NCBI GenBank assembly: GCA_934746185.1
Contig: CAKVEY010000037.1
Coordinates: 1 to 9,461 of the forward strand
Source of the DNA: an uncultured Clostridia bacterium
Lineage (GTDB): Bacteria; Bacillota; Clostridia; Christensenellales; UBA1242
Direction of reading: 5' to 3'
DNA length: 9,461 bases
Each line of letters starts with the position of its first letter. The stretch's first letter is position 1. This document shows, piece by piece, positions 1-6,441 of the stretch. The notes beneath the pieces are model-generated. The model had not been told where the DNA came from. It did no database searches and saw only the letters and a list, made by a program, of their open reading frames with translations. The translations under genes and the position numbers were made by a program.

Positions 1-16
1 GTTTAAACTAGTTATG
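1..16 (+). repeat. GTTTAAAC palindrome repeat, copy 1
   Basis: A perfect 8-base palindrome GTTTAAAC is followed by T, a short spacer and TTATG. Bases 1-16 match 235-250 at 14 of 16 positions. The palindrome is AT-rich and may have arisen by chance, but the shared flank makes the pair worth recording. Confidence 0.35.
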
Positions 17-19
17 TAC

Positions 20-62
20 AATTTAGTACACGCCTAGTCTAAACCCTTTTTGTGCCTTGTAC
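20..62 (+). repeat. Imperfect direct repeat, copy A
   Basis: Bases 20-41 match bases 114-135 at 18 of 22 positions, with the shared core CACGCC preceded by AATTTA. Exactly 15 bases after each block comes an identical TTGTAC (57-62 and 151-156). The equal spacing gives the two copies a period of 94 bases. The function is unknown. It could be a protein-binding site, a decayed short intergenic element, or chance similarity in AT-rich DNA. Confidence 0.45.
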
Positions 63-113
63 TGCTCGTTTTTTGTTCGTTTATTATACAACCTTTATTT
101 ATGAAAATTTAAA

Positions 114-156
114 AATTTAATGCACGCCCAGGCTATCATATACTCGTCTTTTGTAC
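114..156 (+). repeat. Imperfect direct repeat, copy B
   Basis: This is the second copy of the 43-base unit described at 20-62. It shares the AATTTA and CACGCC blocks and the TTGTAC end at the same internal spacing, while the 15-base stretch between the blocks is poorly conserved. Confidence 0.45.
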
Positions 157-234
157 ATTGTAAAAATTAATATATTGTTTAACACATCTAGTATTTATAT
201 ATTTTGAGTATAAAATAATCATCTTTTATTAATC

Positions 235-250
235 GTTTAAACTTTTTATG
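235..250 (+). repeat. GTTTAAAC palindrome repeat, copy 2
   Basis: This is the partner of bases 1-16, with the same GTTTAAACT and TTATG blocks at the same spacing (14 of 16 identical). A loosely similar CCTA block follows in both copies, but that similarity needs a one-base gap and is weak. Confidence 0.35.
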
Positions 251-515
251 ACTTATACTTTTCGTCCTATGCGTTAATTATTTACTATTTGTGAGTTAAA
301 AAAAATGAATGTCGCTAATAGTGTGTTTTTAGTTTAGCGTATTGTATTTTCATCTAATTAAATTAAAAACTAATTTACTTATTTTTTTTATTTTAAAATT
401 TTACCTTTATAATCTATTATTTTATTGTTGCTTAGATAGTGTATTTTTAATCTTTTAAAAATAGGTGTTTTTAATTAATTATTTTTATGGTAAATAAAAA
501 ATTTTAAATTTAAGG

Positions 516-524
516 TGATATAAT
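516..524 (+). promoter_or_regulatory. Extended -10 promoter of tdk
   Basis: The sequence TGATATAAT is a perfect TATAAT (519-524) with the TGn extension. No good -35 box is visible at the usual spacing, as expected for an extended -10 promoter. Transcription would begin near 531. That leaves about 20 nt of leader before the ATG at 551, but only about 5 nt before the ATG at 536, so it favours the later start. Confidence 0.65.
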
Positions 525-550
525 TATAAAAACAAATGAAGGTGAGGATT

Positions 551-1141
551 ATGGCAAAATTATATTTTAAATATGGAACTATGGGAAGTTCTAAAACTGC
601 ACAAGCGTTAATGACAAAATTTAATTACGAGCAAAAAGGCTTTAAAGTTTTATTAATTAAGCCAGTTTTAGATACTCGTGATATTGAAAATGGTAAAACA
701 ATAGTAAAAAGTAGAATAGGACTTCAAAGTGAATGTGTAACTTTTACTAAAAATGATAACTTAATAGATGTGGTTCGCAAAAATCAAAAGCGTCAAACTA
801 ATTTTGTTGTAATTGTAGATGAATGTCAATTTTGTACTAGTTTACAAGTAGAACAATTGCAAGTTATTTCTCGAAAGTACCCTGTGCTTTGCTATGGGCT
901 TTTAACTAATTTTAAAACTGAATTATTTGAAGGCAGTAAAAGACTTGTTGAAATAGCCGATTCGATTGCAGAAATTAAGTCGGTTTGTAAATGTGGCAAA
1001 AAAGCAAATGTAAACGCTCGATTTATTGATGGAGAATTAACATTAACAGGTGATGAAATTTTAATAGGTGGCGATGAAACTTACGAGAGTTTGTGCTTTA
1101 ATTGCTATGAAAAATTAAAAAGAAATTTAGTTGTTGATTAA
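551..1141 (+). CDS. tdk: Thymidine kinase (type II, TK1-like)
   Basis: Transfers the gamma-phosphate of ATP to thymidine to give dTMP in cytoplasmic pyrimidine salvage. The 196-residue protein has a P-loop at residues 9-16 (GTMGSSKT), the VDECQF motif at 89-94 with the presumed catalytic Glu91, the segment VLCYGL at 112-117 followed by F121 and ELF at 124-126 as in E. coli Tdk, and two Cys pairs (C146/C148 and C182/C185) that would hold the structural zinc. Its length is normal for the family. An in-frame ATG at 536 would add five residues. I prefer 551 because AAGGTG lies just upstream of it and the predicted transcript starts near 531. The Gly normally before the P-loop Lys is Ser14. The lipoprotein gene follows after 35 nt with no terminator, so the two are probably co-transcribed. 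Confidence 0.95.
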   Translation: MAKLYFKYGTMGSSKTAQALMTKFNYEQKGFKVLLIKPVLDTRDIENGKTIVKSRIGLQSECVTFTKNDNLIDVVRKNQKRQTNFVVIVDECQFCTSLQVEQLQVISRKYPVLCYGLLTNFKTELFEGSKRLVEIADSIAEIKSVCKCGKKANVNARFIDGELTLTGDEILIGGDETYESLCFNCYEKLKRNLVVD

Positions 1142-1176
1142 TACATATTTAAAATAAAAATAGAAAAAATAAGTAT

Positions 1177-2007
1177 ATGAAAAAGTTTATATGCTTATTT
1201 TTTGTTATATTATTAAGCCTTACACTTTTTGGGTGTGGAGAAGATAAAAAAGTTACAAATCATATTGTAGTTGAAGTAAATGATATTGTAATAAGTAAAA
1301 CTCACGCTTATGTCGATGTAGGTGATACTATAATATTAACTGCACAAGTTTATCCATTTAATGCCGATAATCAAAAAATAAAATGGAAGAGTGATAATAA
1401 CGATATAGCCGAAGTAAATTCTGGCATTGTTTTAGGCAAAAAGGAAGGTCGAACGGTTATAACTTGTTTAAGTGAAGATGGTGAAATGGAAGATAAGTGT
1501 ATTTTGTATGTTTCTTCACCAAAGTTGAATTATAATAATTATCCTAATAATTTAAAAAAAGTGAATTTGATAAAGCCCAAAAATATAAGTGAAAAAGTTT
1601 TAACTAATGTTGAAGATGATTTGCTAGATGATGAAAATGAAGTTGATTTTATTGAAAATTATTTTAGTAAAATGGAAGAATTAAACAAACAAATTTTTGA
1701 ACTTGAAAATGAATTTATGCAAAAAATTATAAACAAAAATAATTTTGATTTTGAAAAAAATTTAGATAAAGAAATGCAACTTTTAGATAGTGAAAAACAA
1801 ATTGTTGATAGTGAAAGTAAAGAAGAAATATCAAATAATATAGATAATTTAGAAAATCAAACAAATTTAAACTTAAACGACCAAACTGATAAAAATCATA
1901 TTTATTTTTATGAATATAAATATAATTCTAATGGAATTACCGATAAAGACGATGAATTTACGACATACAAAGATGATAACACGATAATCAAGGAATTTTA
2001 CAGGTAA
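1177..2007 (+). CDS. Lipoprotein with a bacterial Ig-like (Big_2) domain
   Basis: A probable surface protein anchored to the outer face of the cell membrane. Residues 1-20 form a lipoprotein signal: basic start, hydrophobic core, then the lipobox LFGC with Cys20 as the lipidated residue. Residues ~31-112 resemble a Big_2 domain (VDVGDTIILTAQVYPFNA, the conserved W70, then EGRTVIT) with C97 and C108 near its end. Residues ~113-276 are acidic and rich in Asn, Asp, Glu and Lys, with a likely long helix or coiled coil at ~157-228, and match no domain I know. Big_2 domains usually mediate adhesion or wall association, but the role here is unknown. No ribosome site precedes the ATG, only an A-rich leader. 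It lies 35 nt after tdk without an obvious promoter, so it is probably read from the tdk transcript. A bidirectional terminator follows. Confidence 0.8.
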   Translation: MKKFICLFFVILLSLTLFGCGEDKKVTNHIVVEVNDIVISKTHAYVDVGDTIILTAQVYPFNADNQKIKWKSDNNDIAEVNSGIVLGKKEGRTVITCLSEDGEMEDKCILYVSSPKLNYNNYPNNLKKVNLIKPKNISEKVLTNVEDDLLDDENEVDFIENYFSKMEELNKQIFELENEFMQKIINKNNFDFEKNLDKEMQLLDSEKQIVDSESKEEISNNIDNLENQTNLNLNDQTDKNHIYFYEYKYNSNGITDKDDEFTTYKDDNTIIKEFYR

Positions 2008-2030
2008 AAGATTTAAAATAAAGCATAAAA

Positions 2031-2052
2031 AAACGACCAATATTGGTCGTTT
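2031..2052. terminator. Bidirectional terminator between lipoprotein gene and HU gene
   Basis: A perfect 22-base inverted repeat (AAACGACCAAT and its complement) lies between two convergent genes. On the minus strand the stem is followed by an uninterrupted run of seven T, a classic intrinsic terminator for HU. On the plus strand the tail TTTAATTTGTTT is looser but still T-rich. Confidence 0.85.
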
Positions 2053-2064
2053 AATTTGTTTAAA

Positions 2065-2337
2065 TTAATTAAACATTTCTTTAAAAGCTTTACCCATTTT
2101 TAATGCTGGGGCTTTGCTTGCAGGAATTTTAACTTTTGCACCTGTTGCAGGGTTAACACCTTCTCTTGCTGGTTTTTCTTTTAATTCAAAAGTACCAAAA
2201 CCAACTAGTTGGATTTTTTCTCCTTTTTTAAGTGTTTCTTCAACAACAGCTAAAACTGCGTCATAAGCGCCTTGTGCTTGTCTTACAGATAAGTCTGCTT
2301 TTTCAGCAACTGCTTTTAAAAATTCTGTTTTGTTCAT
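2065..2337 (-). CDS. hup: DNA-binding protein HU
   Basis: A histone-like protein that binds and bends DNA as a dimer and helps fold the nucleoid. At 90 residues it has the exact family length. The N-terminal helices (1-38) are followed by GFGTF (46-50), then the DNA-clasping arm with R58, NPATG (62-66, with the intercalating P63) and K68/K70, and finally the C-terminal helix KMGKAFKEMF. The start is fixed by GGAGGG five bases upstream. The gene has its own extended -10 promoter and a strong terminator, so it forms a single-gene unit. It lies 99 nt downstream of radC on the same strand, and some read-through from radC is possible because no clear hairpin separates them. Confidence 0.97.
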   Translation of the reverse strand: MNKTEFLKAVAEKADLSVRQAQGAYDAVLAVVEETLKKGEKIQLVGFGTFELKEKPAREGVNPATGAKVKIPASKAPALKMGKAFKEMFN

Positions 2338-2368
2338 AAGAACCCTCCAATATTAATTTTACAATAAT

Positions 2369-2396
2369 ATTTTACCATTTTTGCTTATATTTTCAA
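2369..2396 (-). promoter_or_regulatory. Promoter of the HU gene
   Basis: Read on the minus strand: -35 TTGAAA (2391-2396), a 16-base spacer, then TGG and -10 TAAAAT (2369-2374), giving a TGn extended -10. The start would be near 2362, leaving a ~25-nt leader that contains the GGAGGG ribosome site. Confidence 0.7.
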
Positions 2397-2436
2397 ACTA
2401 TTTTTAAACATTTTTGTCAAATTTTTATGTTTTTTG

Positions 2437-3195
2437 TTAGTTTTTATCGGTTTTTTTGAGATTATTCTCTTCAAGATACTCTTTTTCGTACTTATCTATT
2501 TCACCAGACATTTGAAAACTATAATAACCATTAGAACTTACAATCATATGCTCTTTTAAAACTAATTTAAAATTTTTCAATTCAAAAACTAACTTTCTTG
2601 TGTTATTAATATCGGCAGGTGATGGAGTAGAATCACCACTTGGGTGATTATGAATTAATACAACATTCTTACAATTTTCAGGTCTTGCCACATCATAAAT
2701 ACTTAAAGGTTCAAAAGCAACTTCGTTATATGTTCCACTAGATAAATAAACACACTTTTTTGCTACACACTTATCATCTAAAACAATTAGCATTAGTCTT
2801 TCAGTCTTTTCTTGCGACAATAATTTACCAAAATTGTCATAATAATCTTTTGGTGATTGTACTTTTAAATTTGTTTTACCTTTTTGTTCAAAATAATAAC
2901 TAAAAATAGGTAATAAACTACACAAAAAAGTTGCTGCGTTTTCGCCCATACCTTTAACTTTTACTAAATCTTCTCTTCTTGCTTCTAAAACATTGCAAAA
3001 ACCACCGAACTTATCTATCAATTCGTGTGCTAGTGGATTAGTATCTTTTTGAGCAAACACATAAGTTAGTAAATATTCTAAATTTTTGTAACTATGAACA
3101 GGGTGAAAGTTGCACGCTAATAGTTCTTGCCTTAATCTATCCCTATGTCCTTTATGAATATTGTAGTTTTGTTTATCATTATTTTCTTTTGTCAT
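2437..3195 (-). CDS. radC: RadC-family JAB/MPN-domain protein
   Basis: Residues 14-22 (HKGHRDRLR) and 51-57 (DTNPLAH) are the N-terminal signature common in clostridial RadC proteins. A helix-hairpin-helix lies at ~70-92 (LVKVKGMGENAA). The C-terminal metalloprotease-like MPN domain carries the JAMM motif H182-N-H184-PSG with Ser192 and Asp195; E132 is the likely partner Glu. At 252 residues it is slightly longer than the ~225-230 norm because of short extensions at both ends. The family was once called a DNA-repair protein, but its biochemical role is unsettled and no peptidase substrate is known. The start has no ribosome site and a perfect TATAAT sits 13-18 bases before the ATG, so the mRNA leader should be only ~6 nt. 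It is divergent from degV. Confidence 0.93.
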   Translation of the reverse strand: MTKENNDKQNYNIHKGHRDRLRQELLACNFHPVHSYKNLEYLLTYVFAQKDTNPLAHELIDKFGGFCNVLEARREDLVKVKGMGENAATFLCSLLPIFSYYFEQKGKTNLKVQSPKDYYDNFGKLLSQEKTERLMLIVLDDKCVAKKCVYLSSGTYNEVAFEPLSIYDVARPENCKNVVLIHNHPSGDSTPSPADINNTRKLVFELKNFKLVLKEHMIVSSNGYYSFQMSGEIDKYEKEYLEENNLKKTDKN

Positions 3196-3207
3196 AAAAT
3201 TAAAAAT

Positions 3208-3236
3208 ATTATACCTAATTTATATAAAATAAGCAA
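3208..3236 (-). promoter_or_regulatory. Promoter of radC, giving a near-leaderless mRNA
   Basis: Read on the minus strand: TTGCTT (3231-3236), a 17-base spacer, then a perfect TATAAT (3208-3213). Transcription should start at ~3201, only about six bases before the ATG at 3195-3193. The -35 is weak (TTG only), the -10 is ideal, and no ribosome site lies in the interval. Confidence 0.6.
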
Positions 3237-3262
3237 ATTAAAAATAAAAATTATTAAATTAT

Positions 3263-3292
3263 TTGACTTTTTGTTTAGTTTTGTTTCATAAT
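3263..3292 (+). promoter_or_regulatory. Promoter of the degV-tex pair
   Basis: TTGACT (3263-3268), an 18-base spacer and CATAAT (3287-3292) differ from consensus by one base in each box. The start would be near 3299, ~30 nt before the ATG, leaving room for the AGGGGG ribosome site. The promoter is divergent from that of radC, with 26 bases between the two -35 boxes. Confidence 0.6.
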
Positions 3293-3328
3293 TTTATAAC
3301 AAACTATACATAAAATTTAGGGGGATTT

Positions 3329-4192
3329 ATGATTAAAATAACTAGCGATAGTTCGGTAGATTTAACAAAAGAATTAATAGAAAAATACAACATTTCAGTT
3401 TTACCATTTAATATTTTAATGAATGATAAAGAGTATTTAGATGGCGTAAATATTAACAATCAAATGATTGTTGATAATTTTATAGAAAATAAAACTTTGC
3501 CTAAAACAAGTGCAGTAAGCATAGAAAACTATAAAACATTTTTTAAACAATTTGTTGATAATGGAGATAAAGTTATACATTTTTCAATATCAAGCTTAAT
3601 GAGTTGCTCTTACGACAACGCTCTTCACGCAAGCGAAGAATTTAATGGAGATGTAACTGTTATTGATGGTGCTAGTTTATCAACAGGTACAGCATTATTA
3701 ATGTTATACGCTCACGATTTAATTGAAAAGGGCAAACCATACGAAGAAATTATAGAGAAAGTAAAAAAACGAATACCTTATGTTCAAGCAAGTTTTATAA
3801 TTGATAGATTAAACTTTTTATATAAAGGTGGAAGATGCAGTTCACTTCAATTATTAGGAGCAAACATACTAGGAATTAAACCATCTATTGAAGTTAATAA
3901 CGGCAAGATGGGAATGGCTAAAAAATATATGGGCAAATTAATTAAGGTTGCCGAAAAATATGTGCTAGAAACTTTAAATAAATTTAATAATCCAGATTTA
4001 ACAAGAGTGTTTATAACATATTCTACAATAGAAGATGATGTTTTAAATATGGTTAAACAAACAGTTATGGAAAATTCTAAATTTAAAGAAATTTTAATCA
4101 CACAAGCAGGCTCAACCGTTATGAGTCATTGTGGACCTAACACCATAGGAATTTTATACATAAACGATGGGGGAGAAAATGGACTTAACTAA
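3329..4192 (+). CDS. DegV-family fatty-acid-binding protein (FakB-like)
   Basis: Family members bind a fatty acid and present it to the kinase FakA for phosphorylation, feeding phospholipid synthesis; this copy is presumably cytoplasmic. The 287 residues show the full DegV pattern: N-terminal ITSDSSVDL (4-12), PKTS (58-61), ISSLMSCSY (87-95) in which Ser92 aligns with the lipid-binding Ser of SGTY, the KGGR loop (166-169), and SHCGPNTIGI with His267 near the end. The usual SGTY is SCSY here. FakA is not in the window, so the partner must be elsewhere. The start is set by AGGGGG five bases upstream. The gene shares a promoter with tex and overlaps it by 14 nt, which suggests translational coupling. 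The lipid specificity cannot be read from the sequence. Confidence 0.9.
   Translation: MIKITSDSSVDLTKELIEKYNISVLPFNILMNDKEYLDGVNINNQMIVDNFIENKTLPKTSAVSIENYKTFFKQFVDNGDKVIHFSISSLMSCSYDNALHASEEFNGDVTVIDGASLSTGTALLMLYAHDLIEKGKPYEEIIEKVKKRIPYVQASFIIDRLNFLYKGGRCSSLQLLGANILGIKPSIEVNNGKMGMAKKYMGKLIKVAEKYVLETLNKFNNPDLTRVFITYSTIEDDVLNMVKQTVMENSKFKEILITQAGSTVMSHCGPNTIGILYINDGGENGLN
4169..4175 (+). promoter_or_regulatory. Ribosome binding site that selects the tex start
   Basis: GGGGGAG sits inside the end of degV, three bases before the ATG at 4179. An earlier in-frame ATG at 4167 has no ribosome site before it and would place this purine run inside the coding sequence. The later start also gives the usual Tex N-terminus, MDL. 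Confidence 0.6.
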
Positions 4193-6341
4193 TTTGCTTG
4201 CTAGTGAATTTGGCATAAAACTTGAATATAGTCAAAACTTAATAAATTTACTTGATGAAGGTTGTACTGTTCCGTTTATTTCAAGATATAGAAAAGAAAT
4301 GCACGGAACTTGCGATGACCAAACAATAAGGGAGTTTAGCGATAGACTAAACTATTTAAGAAATTTAGAAAAACGAAAAGAAGAAATAATTAAGTTAATT
4401 GACGAGCAAGAAAAATTAACGCCTGAATTAAAAGATAAAATTTTAAATTCAGTAACTCAAACTGAACTTGAAGATATATATAGACCTTTTAGACCAAAAA
4501 GACAAACAAGGGCGACTATTGCTGTAAGTAAAGGATTAACACCACTTGCTGATATTATATTAAATCAAAAAGAAAAAACAGGCGATGTACTTGTAATTGC
4601 AAGTAGTTTTATTAGCGAAGAAAAAGGCGTTAAAACAAGTGAAGAAGCCTTGCAAGGAGCATTAGATATTATTGCAGAAAAAATTAGTGATGATGCTGAA
4701 ATCCGTAAAGATTTAAGAGAATTTTTGTTTAAGTCTAGTTTTATTGTAACTACATTAAAACCAAATGAAAAAGTTAATACATATTTAATGTACGATAATT
4801 ATAAAGAACAAGTTTGCAAAATGCCAAGTCATAGAATATTAGCAATCAATCGTGGCGAAAAAGAAGACTGCATAAAAGTAAATCTTGAATGTAACGAAGA
4901 AAAATGTATAGAAATAATAAAAAAGAATTTCAAAATAAAAGAAAGTATTTTTAAGGAAGTATTAAATAATACAGTAGTAGATTCTTTTGAAAGGCTAATT
5001 CTTCCTAGTTTAGAGCGTGATATAAGAAATCAAATGTTTGATTCTGCTAGCGAACAAGCAATTAAAATGTTTGAAGTAAATTTAAAACCACTACTTATGC
5101 AACCACCACTTAAACATAATGTAATTTTAGGCTTAGACCCAGCATATCGAACTGGTTGTAAACTAGCAGTTATAGACGAAAATGGCACAGTTTTAGATAC
5201 AGGAGTTATTTATCCAACTCCACCACATAACGAAGTAGAAAAAGCCGAAAAAGTTATCGCTATGCTTATTAAAAAGCACGGAGTAAATGTGATTTCAATC
5301 GGCAATGGAACGGCAAGCAAAGAATGTGAGATTTTTGTTGCTAATTTAATTAAAAAATTAACAGTTAAAGTTGAATATGCTGTTGTAAACGAAGCAGGCG
5401 CAAGCGTTTATAGCGCAAGTAAACTTGGTGCAGAAGAATTTCCTAATTTCGATGTAAGTTTAAGAAGTGCTGTTTCAATCGCTCGAAGACTTCAAGACCC
5501 ACTTGCCGAACTAATTAAGATTGATGTAAAAAGTATTGGCGTAGGTCAATATCAACACGATATGCCACAAAAAAGACTTACCGAAGTTTTAGACGGCGTG
5601 GTTGAAGATTGTGTCAACAGCGTTGGCGTTGACTTAAATACAGCAAGTTATAGTTTGCTTTCGTTTGTTAGTGGATTAAACACAAGTGTAGCAAAAAATA
5701 TTGTAAGTTTTAGAGAGCGAAATGGGGCTTTTATAGATAGAAAGGACCTATTAAAAGTTAATAAATTAGGCGAAAAAGCATTTGAACAATGTGCAGGATT
5801 TTTACGAATTGTAAATGGTGATAATATTTTAGATAATACTGCCGTTCACCCAGAAAGTTATGATAGTGCTAATAAATTATTAAAATTATTTAACTTAACA
5901 AGCGAAGATATTAAAAACGGAAATATTTCTAATCTTCCAAGTTTGGTTGAAAACTACGGAATTGAAAAAGTAAGTAAAGAATGTAATATTGGTGTTCCAA
6001 CATTAAACGATATTATAACCGAAATTATTAAACCAGGTAGAGATGTTAGAGATAGTTTGCCAAAGCCTGAACTTAGAAGCGACTTACTTAGTTTAGAAGA
6101 CTTAAAAGCAGGTATGATTTTAAAAGGAACTGTTAGAAATGTAATAGATTTTGGTGCGTTTGTTGATATTGGCGTTCACCAAGACGGATTAGTTCATATT
6201 AGTGAAATTTGCGATAGATATATTAAACACCCTAGTGAAGAATTAACAGTAGGTGATGTTGTAAATGTTAAAGTAATCGGTGTTGATGTAGAAAAGAAAA
6301 GAATCTCGCTTTCTATAAAACAAGCACAACAAGAAGAATAG
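4179..6341 (+). CDS. tex: Tex, S1-domain RNA-binding transcription accessory protein
   Basis: A conserved bacterial relative of eukaryotic Spt6 that binds nucleic acid and is linked to transcription and RNA turnover. The 720 residues cover the whole family architecture: an N-terminal helical region with IDEG-type and SRYRKEM motifs (residues ~1-190), a YqgF/RNase-H-like domain opening with GLDPAYRTG (318-326), tandem helix-hairpin-helix segments from ~485 to 545 (NTASYSLLSFVSGL, then GEKAFEQCAGFLRI), and a C-terminal S1 domain at ~642-714 (GTVRNVIDFGAFVDIG, DGLVHISEI). The start at 4179 is preferred over 4167 (see the ribosome site). The overlap with degV suggests coupled translation. A strong terminator follows at 6358-6390. 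I see no sign of truncation or missing domains. Confidence 0.95.
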   Translation: MDLTNLLASEFGIKLEYSQNLINLLDEGCTVPFISRYRKEMHGTCDDQTIREFSDRLNYLRNLEKRKEEIIKLIDEQEKLTPELKDKILNSVTQTELEDIYRPFRPKRQTRATIAVSKGLTPLADIILNQKEKTGDVLVIASSFISEEKGVKTSEEALQGALDIIAEKISDDAEIRKDLREFLFKSSFIVTTLKPNEKVNTYLMYDNYKEQVCKMPSHRILAINRGEKEDCIKVNLECNEEKCIEIIKKNFKIKESIFKEVLNNTVVDSFERLILPSLERDIRNQMFDSASEQAIKMFEVNLKPLLMQPPLKHNVILGLDPAYRTGCKLAVIDENGTVLDTGVIYPTPPHNEVEKAEKVIAMLIKKHGVNVISIGNGTASKECEIFVANLIKKLTVKVEYAVVNEAGASVYSASKLGAEEFPNFDVSLRSAVSIARRLQDPLAELIKIDVKSIGVGQYQHDMPQKRLTEVLDGVVEDCVNSVGVDLNTASYSLLSFVSGLNTSVAKNIVSFRERNGAFIDRKDLLKVNKLGEKAFEQCAGFLRIVNGDNILDNTAVHPESYDSANKLLKLFNLTSEDIKNGNISNLPSLVENYGIEKVSKECNIGVPTLNDIITEIIKPGRDVRDSLPKPELRSDLLSLEDLKAGMILKGTVRNVIDFGAFVDIGVHQDGLVHISEICDRYIKHPSEELTVGDVVNVKVIGVDVEKKRISLSIKQAQQEE

Positions 6342-6357
6342 TATAAATTTCGACATA

Positions 6358-6390
6358 AAAAATGCACAATGTATAAATTTGTGCATTTTT
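6358..6390 (+). terminator. Intrinsic terminator of degV-tex
   Basis: A perfect 12-bp stem (AAAAATGCACAA, 6358-6369, with 6379-6390) encloses a 9-base loop and ends in TTTTT. The -35 box of the next gene starts two bases later, so terminator and promoter are packed back to back. Confidence 0.85.
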
Positions 6391-6391
6391 C

Positions 6392-6420
6392 TTGACATAA
6401 TCTAAATAATTTAGTAATAT
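6392..6420 (+). promoter_or_regulatory. Strong promoter of the membrane-protein gene
   Basis: A consensus TTGACA (6392-6397), a 17-base spacer and TAATAT (6415-6420). The start would be near 6427, directly at the ribosome site. Confidence 0.75.
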
Positions 6421-6428
6421 TTATATGG

Positions 6429-6435
6429 AAGGAGG
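6429..6435 (+). promoter_or_regulatory. Near-consensus ribosome binding site
   Basis: AAGGAGG stands six bases before the ATG at 6442. It is the strongest ribosome site in the window and, with the promoter, suggests high expression. Confidence 0.8.
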
Positions 6436-6441
6436 ATAATT

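Larger units (their letters stand above)
1..535. other. Gene-free, very AT-rich intergenic region
   Basis: No open reading frame of useful length is visible on either strand. The stretch is strongly AT-rich with islands of more mixed composition near 25-65 and 121-150. It holds two imperfect direct-repeat pairs, listed separately. The last ~25 bases carry the tdk promoter. I see no convincing RNA gene, terminator hairpin or gene remnant. It could be the 3' flank of a gene lying left of the window, a decayed gene, or an unrecognised noncoding element. Confidence 0.7.

Noticed and set aside
1..300. CRISPR array or phage/transposon end in the left intergenic region
   Set aside because: The repeats are only two copies each, imperfect and unevenly arranged. 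There are no spacers, terminal inverted repeats or transposase remnants.
536..550. Five-residue N-terminal extension of thymidine kinase from the ATG at 536
   Set aside because: The predicted transcript starts near 531, the purine run AAGGTG would fall inside the extension, and MAKLYF is the usual family start.
2413..2420. TTGACA on the minus strand (2415-2420) as an alternative HU -35 box
   Set aside because: No acceptable -10 box lies 16-18 bases downstream; the TTGAAA/TGG-TAAAAT pair closer to the gene fits much better.
2397..2436. Separate terminator for radC before the HU promoter
   Set aside because: The stretch is T-rich on the plus strand but I could not find a stem, so radC may read through into HU.
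3847..4101. An 84-codon reading frame on the minus strand inside degV
   Set aside because: It lies wholly opposite a gene with a clear family match, has no ribosome site or promoter, and its hydrophobic composition is the expected reverse-strand shadow.
4167..4178. Four-residue extension of Tex from the ATG at 4167
   Set aside because: There is no ribosome site before it, whereas GGGGGAG precedes the ATG at 4179 and MDL fits the family N-terminus.
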